From Lactobacillus amylovorus DSM 20531 (GTDB lineage: Bacteria; Bacillota; Bacilli; Lactobacillales; Lactobacillaceae), in assembly GCF_002706375.1 (NCBI RefSeq), contig NZ_CP017706.1, positions 1,364,001 to 1,428,000 of the forward strand: a stretch of DNA of 64,000 nt. The letters are read 5' to 3'. Shown one piece after another: positions 1-8,720 of the stretch; positions within the stretch are counted from its first letter, which is position 1, and each line of letters begins with the position of its first letter. A program made the translations under genes and the position numbers. The notes below the pieces were generated by a model. The model saw nothing but the letters and a program-made list of their open reading frames with translations. It had not been told where the DNA came from and searched no databases.

Positions 1-1
1 G

Positions 2-460
2 ATGACAAGGCAATTGTTGCAACAATCATATCTATTCTATGAGACTAAAAAGTATAGCATTCGTGGTAAAAAATTACTGTCTACTTTAGGCAAATATTAT
101 GTTGCAGATACAGGTTTGAGAAACATTAGGCTTAATAAAAATTATCGTGATAATTTAGGTCATCAGATTGAGAACATTGTCTTTATTGAACTTCTTCGCA
201 GAGGCTACAATGTTGACGTAGGCGATTATTCTGGTAAGGAGATCGATTTTGTTGCCCGCAAAGGTAATGAAATTAAGTATTATCAGGTAACAGAACATTT
301 ACCAGAAGGGAGTACGCGTGAAACTGATAATTTACGCTATATTCCTGATGGATATCAAAAGACAGTATTATCATTGTCACAGTTTGATGAAGGAACGGTT
401 GATGGTATAGCTGTAAAATATTTGATCGATTGGTTATTAGAAGAACAAATAAAAAGATGA
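2..460 (+). CDS. C-terminal part of an AAA+ ATPase with DUF4143 domain (5' cut by window edge)
   Basis: The visible 152 residues match the C-terminal DUF4143 half of AAA/DUF4143 ATPases, a family usually about 400 residues long and of uncertain function. The fold of this half resembles PD-(D/E)XK nucleases. A GKEID segment near residue 79, followed by a YYQVT strand, fits that core. The first ATG lies at base 2, in the middle of the domain, so the true start and the P-loop domain are upstream of the window. The gene ends at a strong hairpin terminator. Family assignment is good; the cellular role is unknown. Confidence 0.75.
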   Translation: MTRQLLQQSYLFYETKKYSIRGKKLLSTLGKYYVADTGLRNIRLNKNYRDNLGHQIENIVFIELLRRGYNVDVGDYSGKEIDFVARKGNEIKYYQVTEHLPEGSTRETDNLRYIPDGYQKTVLSLSQFDEGTVDGIAVKYLIDWLLEEQIKR

Positions 461-490
461 TAGTTTCACGTGAAACATATCATCTTTTTT
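451..490 (+). terminator. Long hairpin terminator of the DUF4143 gene, containing a parS-like core
   Basis: The arms at 451-469 and 470-489 pair along almost their whole length, with a single bulged A at 477, and end in six T residues. The stop codon of the upstream gene lies inside the left arm. The A-run on the left makes it usable in both directions. The centre of the hairpin is a 14-bp perfect palindrome. Confidence 0.85.
462..477. promoter_or_regulatory. parS-like palindrome
   Basis: The sequence AGTTTCACGTGAAACA differs only at the first base from the Firmicute ParB/Spo0J site consensus TGTTNCACGTGAAACA. It sits in the middle of a terminator hairpin. It may be a genuine chromosome-partition site or a by-product of the hairpin's palindrome. 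No parA or parB gene is in the window. Confidence 0.5.
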
Positions 491-667
491 CTACTCTAAG
501 TCAAGTATTATCAACGATTTTAGGTAATTTTATTTTGAAATAAGAGCCTAATTTGAATGGAGCCTCCGGAGAATCAAGTCAAATATCTGACTTTAGGGCA
601 TGAAAAATACAGCCTGCCTTCTGTAATTTCAAAAAAGAGGCTGTTATAATATCTATTGGATCAATTT

Positions 668-1891
668 TTATGACAAAAGTCTTTGGTTATGTTTGGCTAC
701 GTCATAGCTATATAATTGATCATTCTTAATTAAAGCGAAGATCGTCCGTAATAATTTATGGATCGATGCGATAGCGGCCTTCTTGTGACTTGCAGTCTCA
801 GAAGACCGTTTTCGTTTCTCGTAATAATCCGCAATATGGCAAGGGTTGCCTGCTTTCTTGGCCGATTGAATTTGGTTGATTGCCAAGTACAGCACCTTTC
901 TGCCGATAGCTGTCCCACGCTTTGAAATTGACAGGTGGGCCGTGAGGTTGCCAGATTCATAAACTTGAGGGTCAACGCCAACGAAGGCATTTAATTGGTT
1001 AGGGTTTTTAAAGCGTCTGATATCTCCGAGCTCACTAATAATTCTCAAGGCAGTGTTTTCGCCGATGCCTGGAATGCTTGTGAGGATCTCCAGATCCCGC
1101 TTAGGAGCCAGCTTAGCCATCTCCTGTAAAGCAGTCTGGCACTCTTCTTCAGCGCTTAGGATGTTGTTAATAGCTATTTTGAGGCCATGAACATAAGCAC
1201 TGTCTTTTTTGACAGCTGGGCATGCGACTTTAGCTAAACGAATAAGCTTTTGCATTATATCGTTAGCACGTTTCTTACCAATACCAGATAAGCTCTTTAA
1301 GAAGTCGATGATATCGGCTTCTTTTGTTTCTAATACGATATCAGGGTGCGGGAATCTGAGAACAATACTCCAGTAGTTTTTTCCTCTTGGAGTAGCCATC
1401 ACGTGTTCGATCTCTGGGAAAGTAAGCTGAATGGCTTTGTGCAGTCTATTCTTGTTGGTTATCAGATCGTGCGAAGCCTGCTCGTAGATGCGGTTGTTGG
1501 CCATCAATTCTTGATATTCTTCGCTTTGAACATAGGCCAGCCGTTGCGGGTGCTCAGATTGCAGCTTGGCGAGATACATTGCATCAAGCTTATCGGTCTT
1601 GTTCTGGTGCAGGTCATCCTTTGTCTTTCTTTTGGCTTCCAGTGGGTTCATCATGACATAGCGTAATTCGTGCATGTTCAAAAACGCCTGGAGTCTTCTG
1701 GAGTAGACGCCAGTTGCTTCAAAGATAATTTGCGGGTTGGTAACCTGTTTAAGGTCATCTAGCAGCTGATTGAAGCCTACCATATCGTTGGAGATGGCAT
1801 AGTCATTAACTTTTTGGCCATTGACCATAATGCATACGTTAGACTTCCGGCTGCTAACATCAATACCGAAAACAGTTTTCAATAAATCCAT
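668..1891 (-). CDS. IS110-family transposase
   Basis: The 407-residue protein has the two-domain IS110 layout. The N-terminal RuvC-like DEDD domain begins with FGIDVSSRKSNV and continues with EATGVYSRR and KTDKLDA. The C-terminal Transposase_20 domain contains TSIPGIGENTALRII near residue 275 and a conserved Ser in SKRGTAIGRK. The start at 1891 is chosen over an in-frame ATG 17 codons upstream because a GGAGG lies 9 bases before it. IS110 enzymes are guided by a bridge RNA encoded in the element, here most likely the structured region just upstream. The reading frame is intact, so the element may be active. Confidence 0.93.
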   Translation of the reverse strand: MDLLKTVFGIDVSSRKSNVCIMVNGQKVNDYAISNDMVGFNQLLDDLKQVTNPQIIFEATGVYSRRLQAFLNMHELRYVMMNPLEAKRKTKDDLHQNKTDKLDAMYLAKLQSEHPQRLAYVQSEEYQELMANNRIYEQASHDLITNKNRLHKAIQLTFPEIEHVMATPRGKNYWSIVLRFPHPDIVLETKEADIIDFLKSLSGIGKKRANDIMQKLIRLAKVACPAVKKDSAYVHGLKIAINNILSAEEECQTALQEMAKLAPKRDLEILTSIPGIGENTALRIISELGDIRRFKNPNQLNAFVGVDPQVYESGNLTAHLSISKRGTAIGRKVLYLAINQIQSAKKAGNPCHIADYYEKRKRSSETASHKKAAIASIHKLLRTIFALIKNDQLYSYDVAKHNQRLLS

Positions 1892-1914
1892 AAGAATAAA
1901 CCTCCGCTTTACTT

Positions 1915-2074
1915 GGAGATGAGCTACCTTCACCCAATTCAATCAGATCTAATTTTCTCAACCGGACTTTAACAGCCAACATACTTAGACGAGATTCTAA
2001 ATTGAATGGTGAAGCTGCCAGTTTTGCTTACGACATCATGTGTCCAAAAGACGCACGGCATTGGCTTCATCTCC
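1915..2074 (-). ncRNA. Candidate IS110 bridge RNA
   Basis: The non-coding region upstream of the transposase folds into nested stems. GGAGATGAGC at 1915-1924 pairs with GCTTCATCTCC at 2064-2074, and the arm at 1922-1943 pairs with 2001-2016. The size of about 160 nt and the position on the 5' side of tnp match bridge RNAs known for the IS110 group. The target-binding and donor-binding loops were not assigned because the element ends are unknown. Confidence 0.55.
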
Positions 2075-2081
2075 ACTTTAC

Positions 2082-2135
2082 ATAGTAAAAGAAAAAGTGT
2101 TGAACGACTACTCCGTCGAGTAATCATCCAACACT
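2082..2135 (-). terminator. Terminator of pepF
   Basis: On the minus strand the arms at 2129-2135 and 2096-2102 (AGTGTTG/CAACACT) close an imperfect hairpin, and its inner part pairs near 2107-2126. A T-rich run (2082-2095 on the minus strand) follows. It lies 27 bases after the pepF stop. Confidence 0.8.
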
Positions 2136-2161
2136 AGATTAGTATGTTTTGCTATTAATAT

Positions 2162-3958
2162 TTACTTTTCAATCAAGCTTTCAAATTCGTTTAAACGCTT
2201 TTCAAAAGTCTTGAAGGCATCTTCCAAGTAGTCTGGCTTAGTCATATCAACGCCAGCATGCTTCATGATTTCAGTTGGATAATCACTTGAACCTGCCTTA
2301 AGGAAGCCAAGGTATGCCTCTCTATCAGCGTCAGTACCATGAACCACCTTGTTAGCCAAAGCTGTTGCAGCCGCAAAACCAGTCGCATATTGGTAAACGT
2401 AGAAGTTGTAGTAGAAGTGTGGAATACGTGACCATTCAAGCGCAATGTCGCCGCCTGGTTCAACGCTATCACCGTAATAGTGTTGGTTAAGTTGACCATA
2501 AACGTCATCCAAAGTGTCGGCAGTAAGTGGTTCACCCTTAGCGTCAGCTTCATGGATAAATTGTTCAAATACGGCAAATTGAGTTTGACGGAACAGAGTA
2601 CCCTTAAATGAATCAAGGTAGTAGTTCAAGATAAAGGCACGCGTCTTAGGATCAGTGATGTGGTCCAAGAAGTATTCAGTCAAAATGTTTTCGTTAGTGG
2701 TTGAAGCAATTTCAGCTACGAAAATTGGGTAGTCACCATAAACGTAAGGTTGGGTGTTACGAGTGTACCAAGAGTGAACTGAGTGACCAGTTTCGTGCAC
2801 TAATGTGTAAAGTGAATCAACGTTGTCTTCCCAGTTCAAAAGTTCATATGGATCAGTATCGTAGGCACCACCAGAGTAGGCACCAGTGACCTTGTTCTTT
2901 GATTCCACAACGTCGATGACGCGATTGTTAAAAATGTAATCGACGTGCTTCAAGTAGTCTTCACCAAGTGGAGCTAGTGCCTTCTTAGCAACTTCTTTTG
3001 CTTCTTCGAAGTTATAGGAAAGAGCAGGTTTACCAGTTAGTGGCACATACATGTCCCACATTTGTAAATCTTTGAGTCCTAAAATCTTCTTACGTAGCGC
3101 AACATAACGGTGGAGTAAATCAAGGTGAGAATCAACTTCTTGAATTAAAGTGTCGTAAACCTTGGTAGGTACGTTGTTTTCAGACAATGCGGCTTCGCAA
3201 GCTGAATCGTACTTGTGCACCGTAGCGTTATAGTTGTGCTTCTTTACCACGCCAGAAAGCGTAGAAGCAAGTGAGTTTTGGAATTGGCCATAAGCGGCGT
3301 AAAGCGTGTCAAAGGCGCCTTTTCTGACGTCACGGTTTTGTGATTGGATCAAAAGTGAGTATAAACCGTCAGACAATTGTTCCATGTTGCCGTCTTCGTC
3401 TTGCACGTAGCCGTATTCCATGTCGGAGTTGGTTAAAACGTTAAAGGTATTTTCTGAAACGCCCATTGCGTCGCTAGCGTCAGCGATGATCTTTTCTTCT
3501 TCAGCTGGCAAAGTGTGAGGACGCTTGTTGGTGATCGTTTCAAGGTAGTGCTCGTAGTTCTTTAAGCGAGGTTCGTCCTTTTTAAATTGGGCTAACTTGT
3601 CGCTAGGGATGCTCAAGATCTCAGGGCTAATAAAACTAGTGATAGCTTCGAATTGGTTAGCCAAAGTTTGCACGCGGCTAACGTAGCCTAAATAGTGTGA
3701 GTTAGAAGTATCAACGTCACTAGACATAGTGGCATAAACGTAGATGTTTTCGACATCGCGCTTAACTGCCAAGATCTTGGTTAAGCCTTCATACAAATCT
3801 TTACCAGACTTAGTCAAAGTACCTTTCAATGCTTCCAGCTTTTCAACATCGTCTTTTGCCTTGTCAAAAGCTGCTTCCCAGTCTTCATCTGTCTTAAAAA
3901 TTCTGGTTAAGTCCCATTTCAAATCTTCAGGGACTTCATTTCTTGTTGGAATTGCCAT
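2162..3958 (-). CDS. pepF: Oligoendopeptidase F (peptidase family M3B)
   Basis: This 598-residue zinc metallopeptidase cleaves oligopeptides of roughly 7-17 residues in the cytoplasm. It helps recycle peptides during growth on protein. The N-terminal PepF domain begins with RNEVPEDLKWDL. The catalytic motif HETGH is at residues 388-392, within LVHETGHSVHSWY. Length is typical of the family. The start at 3958 is preferred over a more upstream ATG because GGAGG lies 7-8 bases before it. The gene is monocistronic, read away from the LCP gene, and ends at its own terminator. Confidence 0.96.
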   Translation of the reverse strand: MAIPTRNEVPEDLKWDLTRIFKTDEDWEAAFDKAKDDVEKLEALKGTLTKSGKDLYEGLTKILAVKRDVENIYVYATMSSDVDTSNSHYLGYVSRVQTLANQFEAITSFISPEILSIPSDKLAQFKKDEPRLKNYEHYLETITNKRPHTLPAEEEKIIADASDAMGVSENTFNVLTNSDMEYGYVQDEDGNMEQLSDGLYSLLIQSQNRDVRKGAFDTLYAAYGQFQNSLASTLSGVVKKHNYNATVHKYDSACEAALSENNVPTKVYDTLIQEVDSHLDLLHRYVALRKKILGLKDLQMWDMYVPLTGKPALSYNFEEAKEVAKKALAPLGEDYLKHVDYIFNNRVIDVVESKNKVTGAYSGGAYDTDPYELLNWEDNVDSLYTLVHETGHSVHSWYTRNTQPYVYGDYPIFVAEIASTTNENILTEYFLDHITDPKTRAFILNYYLDSFKGTLFRQTQFAVFEQFIHEADAKGEPLTADTLDDVYGQLNQHYYGDSVEPGGDIALEWSRIPHFYYNFYVYQYATGFAAATALANKVVHGTDADREAYLGFLKAGSSDYPTEIMKHAGVDMTKPDYLEDAFKTFEKRLNEFESLIEK

Positions 3959-4119
3959 AAATTCTTCCTCCGTTGTTTCAATTTGTTTACATATTAACTT
4001 GTTGTACAACTGAACACAAAAAATAAGTTATTATTAATTATCGATATTTTTATTTTATCTAGAGATTAAAAGTGATACAAATGAACTTGTATTAATTTTG
4101 AAGGGAAACGATATCAAGA

Positions 4120-5352
4120 ATGGATCCAAATTCCAAACGCCGGGAAGGTTATCGCAATAAATCTACTGCGCTTAACCTTCACCGCAACCATGCTATTGCA
4201 GCTGATCAATCCTCATATAAACCGGGTAATGTTTTTGCTCGCTTCTTTGGCTTGCTCGCTTTAGTAGCAGTCTGCTTGGGTGTAGCCTGGGCAGCGCATA
4301 TGTATTTTACGATTCATAGTGCAATTGATGGCAAGGGTGGCGGCCCAATCGCTAACTCAGCCAAGATTGTAAATAAACAACCAATTTCAGTTTTAGTTTT
4401 AGGGGTTGACCAAGGGATCGAAGGTCGTCATGACCGAGGAAATTCCGATACTTTGATTTTGGCAACGGCTAATCCGCAAAAGAACACAGCTACAATGACC
4501 TCAATCCCACGTGATACCTTGACCGATATTAAAGGAGACCCAGGCAATAAGTACTTTATGTTTAGGGTGAATTCAGCCTATGAAATCGGTGGTAGTGCGG
4601 CCAGCGTCAAGACCGTTAAGAGTATGTTGAATGTGCCAATTGATTATTATGTTGAAGTTAACATGAAGGCGCTGCGCAGCTTAGTTAATGCGGTCGGTGG
4701 TGTTGATGTTAACGTGCCATTTGACTTCTCATACGACTGGTGCGACTTCCATAAGGGTAAGCAACACTTGAACGGCCGACACGCCGTAGCTTATGTTCGA
4801 ATGAGAAAAGAGGACCCACGTGGTGACTACGGTAGACAACTTCGTCAACGTCAGGTAATCACAGCGATTGCCCACAAGGCGATGTCAGTGAACACCATTA
4901 GTAACTACCGTAAGTTGGTGGATATCTTTAACAAATACGTCAAAACCAACTTGTCGTTCAACGATATGCTTAGCTTAGCGCTGAACTACCGCGGCTGCAT
5001 GGATAACCTGAAGAGTGGCTACATTCAAGGCCACGATGCCTGGATCGATGGTTCTTCAATTCAAGTGGCTTCAACTGAAGAGTTGCAAAAGACTTCCAAC
5101 AAGATTAGAAGAAATCTAGGTTTGGAAACTCAAACGTTAAACAATGCAGAAACACGTCAAAATGAATTAAACGAACAAAATAACGACATCAAGTGGGATG
5201 ATCCAACCGCGTTTACTAATTACCGGATTTATGATTACAATGAAAATAAACCAGCGAGCGGTTCAAATTCCGGCTATGGTAAAAATAGCAATACTTCATC
5301 ATCGTCTTCAAGTTCGTCGAGTTCAAGCAATACGTGGAAATTCCACTGGTAA
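4120..5352 (+). CDS. LytR-CpsA-Psr (LCP) family cell-wall ligase
   Basis: LCP proteins transfer undecaprenyl-linked glycopolymers such as wall teichoic acid or capsule onto peptidoglycan outside the membrane. This 410-residue protein has about 40 basic cytoplasmic residues, one membrane segment at about 42-64, and the LCP domain from about 90 with VLVLGVDQG, NSDTLILATANP and SIPRDT. The C-terminal tail is low-complexity and rich in Ser/Asn, more extended than in the second LCP protein of the window (22968-24023). It is followed at once by a terminator and lies far from the eps locus, so it probably serves a general wall polymer. Confidence 0.92.
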   Translation: MDPNSKRREGYRNKSTALNLHRNHAIAADQSSYKPGNVFARFFGLLALVAVCLGVAWAAHMYFTIHSAIDGKGGGPIANSAKIVNKQPISVLVLGVDQGIEGRHDRGNSDTLILATANPQKNTATMTSIPRDTLTDIKGDPGNKYFMFRVNSAYEIGGSAASVKTVKSMLNVPIDYYVEVNMKALRSLVNAVGGVDVNVPFDFSYDWCDFHKGKQHLNGRHAVAYVRMRKEDPRGDYGRQLRQRQVITAIAHKAMSVNTISNYRKLVDIFNKYVKTNLSFNDMLSLALNYRGCMDNLKSGYIQGHDAWIDGSSIQVASTEELQKTSNKIRRNLGLETQTLNNAETRQNELNEQNNDIKWDDPTAFTNYRIYDYNENKPASGSNSGYGKNSNTSSSSSSSSSSSNTWKFHW

Positions 5353-5358
5353 AAAATT

Positions 5359-5388
5359 AACAACATCCCTCGGGGATGCTGTTTTTTT
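5359..5388 (+). terminator. Terminator of the LCP gene
   Basis: The arms at 5359-5369 and 5373-5383 pair (CATCCC with GGGATG at the core) and a run of seven T follows. It separates the LCP gene from the DUF554 gene. Confidence 0.85.
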
Positions 5389-5417
5389 GCGCTAAAATAA
5401 AAATAGAGGTGAAAAAG

Positions 5418-6107
5418 ATGATAGGAACAATCATTAACACAATTGCATTACTCGTCGGCACGTCCATTGGCTGCCTGCTCAAGAAAGGCTTAAACAAGGG
5501 TTTCGAAGACGTTTTATTCATCGCAATGGGTCTAGCTGCACTCGGTATCGGCTGGAAAAATGTCACCAACAATATGCCAAAAAGCCACTATCCCGTTTTG
5601 TTCATTGTCAGTCTAGCGCTAGGTGGCATTGCTGGTACTGCACTCGATATCGCTGGCCATTTTAATCGTTTAGTCGACAGGGTTGGTAAGTCTAACCTAG
5701 GCAAAGGGCTAGCTACCGAAATTTTACTGTGCTGTATCGGCGCTTTATCGATCGTTGGACCCGTTATGGCGGCAGTCAAAGGTGATAACACCATGCTTTA
5801 CACCAACGCTATGATGGACTTTGTAACGTCGATGGTCTTCGGCGCTAGCTTCGGTTGGGGGATGCTGCTGGTTGCACCGGTACTTTTCTGCTGGCAGGGC
5901 AGCATTTATCTCGTAGCCAAATTCCTATCGGCTAGTTTCTTCACCGGCCCGCTTGTAGCCGAGATTTCGATCGTCGGTGGTTTCTTAATCGCCTGCTCAG
6001 GCTTAGCCCTATTAAAAATCCGCGACGTCAAAACGTTGAACTTTTTGCCATCGCTACTTGTTCCGATTATCTTTTTTATAATTAAAGATCTGACTGGCTG
6101 GTTCTAG
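5418..6107 (+). CDS. DUF554 family membrane protein (YdfK/YqgA-like)
   Basis: This 229-residue, very hydrophobic protein has about six to seven membrane segments and the DUF554 start IGTIINTIALLVGTSIG. Glycine-rich helices such as FGASFGWGMLLV are also typical. The family is believed to include transporters, but no substrate is established. The start at 5418 is chosen because GAGGTG lies 8 bases upstream; an ATG 14 codons earlier lies inside the preceding terminator. Its last 26 bases overlap the convergent GNAT gene tail to tail. Confidence 0.85.
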   Translation: MIGTIINTIALLVGTSIGCLLKKGLNKGFEDVLFIAMGLAALGIGWKNVTNNMPKSHYPVLFIVSLALGGIAGTALDIAGHFNRLVDRVGKSNLGKGLATEILLCCIGALSIVGPVMAAVKGDNTMLYTNAMMDFVTSMVFGASFGWGMLLVAPVLFCWQGSIYLVAKFLSASFFTGPLVAEISIVGGFLIACSGLALLKIRDVKTLNFLPSLLVPIIFFIIKDLTGWF

Positions 6108-6660
6108 CCGGATTTATTTTTCTAAAAATCTGACCATCGTCACTGCCATGAATCAGCTTAGGTCGAACGCCCATCAACTTGAAATCAGCGTGTTCAGCAA
6201 CGCGGCTGCTTGAGCCATTTTGTACGGCAGCAATCAAATCCACATACTGCAAATTTAACTCGTGAAAAGCGTATTGGCATAGTTCTGTAACGCTGCGTGT
6301 AACGATACCGTTGCCTTGGAACTTGCTGGAGAGCCAGTAGCCAATCTCGCCTTTTTTATTTTTGACTAAATTATGCAGATCGATCATGCCGGCAGGTTGG
6401 CCGTTAACCAAAATTGTGAGCACGATCATGCGCTGATTGATCATGTCTTCTTGGATCTTTTTAATAAAAGCAGCTTCATCTAAAGGAGACTTCATCTGGT
6501 AAGCCCAAGGCAGCCACTTGCCGATGCTGGCCCGATCATCTGCGATAGCATGATAAAGATCGACTGCCTGCCAAGCTTGCGGCATAGCAAGACTAATTTT
6601 AAAGTCGTCAATATTAAAGTGAATCAATGAAAAGTAATAATGTGTTTTTTCTTGGGTCAT
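6082..6660 (-). CDS. GNAT N-acetyltransferase, RimJ/RimL type
   Basis: The 192-residue protein resembles the RimJ/RimL/YdaF group, which acetylates protein N-termini or small amines using acetyl-CoA in the cytoplasm. Diagnostic segments are AGMIDLHNLVKNKKGEIGYWLSSKFQGNGIVT (in two parts: EIGYWLSS and the acetyl-CoA loop FQGNGIVT) and LQYVDLIAAVQNGSSSRVAE. The substrate cannot be inferred. It is convergent with, and overlaps, the DUF554 gene by 26 bases. Confidence 0.88.
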   Translation of the reverse strand: MTQEKTHYYFSLIHFNIDDFKISLAMPQAWQAVDLYHAIADDRASIGKWLPWAYQMKSPLDEAAFIKKIQEDMINQRMIVLTILVNGQPAGMIDLHNLVKNKKGEIGYWLSSKFQGNGIVTRSVTELCQYAFHELNLQYVDLIAAVQNGSSSRVAEHADFKLMGVRPKLIHGSDDGQIFRKINPARTSQSDL

Positions 6661-6785
6661 AGTTCAATCTTTCTACCAAAATAATGTTACAGAGATTATA
6701 CTTAATCTATCATTAGTTGCAAAGCCTACTAATTTTTGATAACTTCAATAAAGTTATAGTGTCTCAATAAAAGAAGGGAAAAATT

Positions 6786-7160
6786 ATGCAAAAAAAAGAA
6801 AGTATCTTTCCAGTTATCTACGGGATAATTTCCGCACTCATTTCTTTTATCGCCGTCGTTTTTATTTGTTTGCATACATTTAAATTAAACTTACAGCTGG
6901 CAATCATCGTCGCTGGAATTTTTGCGATTTTTTTCTTCGGCCTGTCTTACTTTAGAGGACATGCATCAGTCGAAATTAAGCGAATAGTTTACAAATATAA
7001 GCTGACCGACCAAGAAGTAGCCAAGATTACGGGTATGAAGGCAAGCGACTTTCCAATCTATCACGATCGCTTGCAATTGATCTTGCCTAAGAGATACTGG
7101 CCAAGAGTTCTTGATGCATTACAAAAATATGAAAAAGAACGCGAATCGGCTGAGGAATAA
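6786..7160 (+). CDS. Small membrane-anchored protein of unknown function
   Basis: I do not recognise this 124-residue protein. Two hydrophobic helices are visible at about residues 8-28 and 35-55. A basic cytoplasmic part follows with KLTDQEVAKITGMKASDFPIYHD (read as a short helical domain near residues 78-100). It lies 8 bases before the ABC-F gene and is likely co-transcribed with it. A purine-rich ribosome site (AAGAAGGG) precedes the ATG. Confidence 0.7.
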   Translation: MQKKESIFPVIYGIISALISFIAVVFICLHTFKLNLQLAIIVAGIFAIFFFGLSYFRGHASVEIKRIVYKYKLTDQEVAKITGMKASDFPIYHDRLQLILPKRYWPRVLDALQKYEKERESAEE

Positions 7161-7168
7161 GAGGGAAA

Positions 7169-8710
7169 ATGAGTTTATTAACTGTTAAAGACTTAAGTCA
7201 AAGTTTTATCGATAAAACTTTATACGAAGATGCCAACTTTGTTTTAAATAAAGAAGACCACATGGGGGTTACCGGTCAAAACGGGGTAGGTAAATCTACT
7301 TTAATCAAGATTTTAACTGGCGAGATCATCCCTGATGAGGGGCAAGTTAAGTGGCAAAACAAGATTGATGTCGGTTACTTGGATCAGTACGCTAAACTGG
7401 CACCGGGTGTCACCATCCGTGGCTTTTTGCGGACCGCATTTGATGATTTATACAAAAAAGAAAAGGAATTAAACGAGCTCTACACCAAATACGCCGAAAA
7501 TGGCGATGATGCTTTGCTTGAAAAGGCAGGGAAGATTCAAACCTACCTTGAAGAAAACAATTTCTACGACATCGACACCGAAATTGAACAAGTTGCCGCT
7601 GGTTTAGGTTTAGCCGACCTCGGTTATGACCACGATGTTTCTAAATTATCTGGTGGTCAACGTTCTAAGATTATTTTGGCTAAGCTTCTTTTGCAAAGCC
7701 CAGACGTTTTGGTTCTAGACGAACCAACCAACTACCTTGACGTGTCCCACATCGACTGGCTGGTTGACTACTTGAACAACTTCTCAGGTGCCTTCATCGT
7801 TGTCAGCCACGATTACGACTTTTTAGGGCGCATCACCAACTGTATTATCGACATCGACTTTGGTACGATTACGCGTTATACAGGTGCTTTGAAGCAGGCT
7901 TTGCGTCAAAAGGCAGCTAACCGTGAAACCTACCTTAAGGCTTATGCCAACCAGCAACGTAAGATTGCCAAGACTGAGGCCTATATCCGTAAAAATAAGG
8001 CAGGTACGCGTGCTAAGAGTGCCAAGTCACGTGAAAAGCAACTGGCTAGAATGGACGTTTTGACGCCACCTAAGAACAACCGTCGTGCTAAATTCGAATT
8101 TCCATATGTGGCTACGGCTTCTAATTTGCTTTTGCAAACGCAAGATTTGGTTATTGGTTACGACCATGCTTTGGTTAAATCAGCCTTCAACTTCTCAGTT
8201 GGTGGGGATGAAAAAGTAGCCATCACCGGTTTTAACGGAATCGGTAAAACTACCTTGCTTAAGACGCTTTTGGGTCAATTAAAGCCAATCTATGGGTCAT
8301 ACGAATTATCCGTTACGGCTAAATTGGCCTACTTCAAGCAGGATTTGACCTGGCCAAACAACAACATGACACCACTACAATTCTTGCAAGAAGAATTCGA
8401 ACGCAAGAAGCCAAAGGAATTGCGTCAAGCGTTAGCTCGTATGGGTCTAACCGCGCAACAAGCGATGAGTCCGTTAAAGGAACTTTCTGGTGGGGAACAA
8501 GAAAAAGTAAAATTGGCTAAGATGCAATTTGAACCAGCCAACTTGCTCTTCCTTGATGAACCAACTAACCACTTGGATAATGACACCAAAGACGCCTTGC
8601 GCAAGGCAATCATGAACTTCCCAGGTGGTGTAATTATCGTTAGCCACGAGCGCGACTTTTTCCGTGGTGATTGGGTAGATAAAACAATCGATATTGAAAC
8701 AATGAATTGA
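7169..8710 (+). CDS. ABC-F type ATPase (YkpA/EttA-like translation factor)
   Basis: This 513-residue protein has two ABC domains in one chain and no membrane segment, as in ABC-F factors that act on the ribosome. Walker A motifs are GQNGVGKST near residue 36 and GFNGIGKTT near residue 355. Signature motifs are LSGGQRSK and LSGGEQEK. Walker B is followed by DEPTNYLD and DEPTNHLD. A basic linker lies between the domains. Its close B. subtilis relative would be YkpA (YbiT group). It is translated from an AGAGGG site and followed 10 bases later by the ThrE pair. A role in antibiotic resistance cannot be decided from sequence. Confidence 0.9.
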   Translation: MSLLTVKDLSQSFIDKTLYEDANFVLNKEDHMGVTGQNGVGKSTLIKILTGEIIPDEGQVKWQNKIDVGYLDQYAKLAPGVTIRGFLRTAFDDLYKKEKELNELYTKYAENGDDALLEKAGKIQTYLEENNFYDIDTEIEQVAAGLGLADLGYDHDVSKLSGGQRSKIILAKLLLQSPDVLVLDEPTNYLDVSHIDWLVDYLNNFSGAFIVVSHDYDFLGRITNCIIDIDFGTITRYTGALKQALRQKAANRETYLKAYANQQRKIAKTEAYIRKNKAGTRAKSAKSREKQLARMDVLTPPKNNRRAKFEFPYVATASNLLLQTQDLVIGYDHALVKSAFNFSVGGDEKVAITGFNGIGKTTLLKTLLGQLKPIYGSYELSVTAKLAYFKQDLTWPNNNMTPLQFLQEEFERKKPKELRQALARMGLTAQQAMSPLKELSGGEQEKVKLAKMQFEPANLLFLDEPTNHLDNDTKDALRKAIMNFPGGVIIVSHERDFFRGDWVDKTIDIETMN

Positions 8711-8720
8711 GGCTAAGACT

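Larger units (their letters stand above)
630..2085 (-). mobile_element. IS110-family insertion sequence (ends approximate)
   Basis: One DEDD transposase gene sits on the minus strand. A non-coding, strongly structured stretch of about 190 bp lies upstream of it, and a short tail lies downstream. IS110 elements lack terminal inverted repeats and usually make no target duplication, so the ends cannot be fixed by eye. The upstream limit is set by the pepF terminator, which starts near 2082 and is intact. On the other side, 490-660 holds no intact gene; a short run near 515-590 on the minus strand could be a coding remnant. Confidence 0.65.

Noticed and set aside
1346..1666. Open frame opposite the IS110 transposase
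   Set aside because: It is a shadow of the real gene; it has no ribosome site and no recognisable domain.
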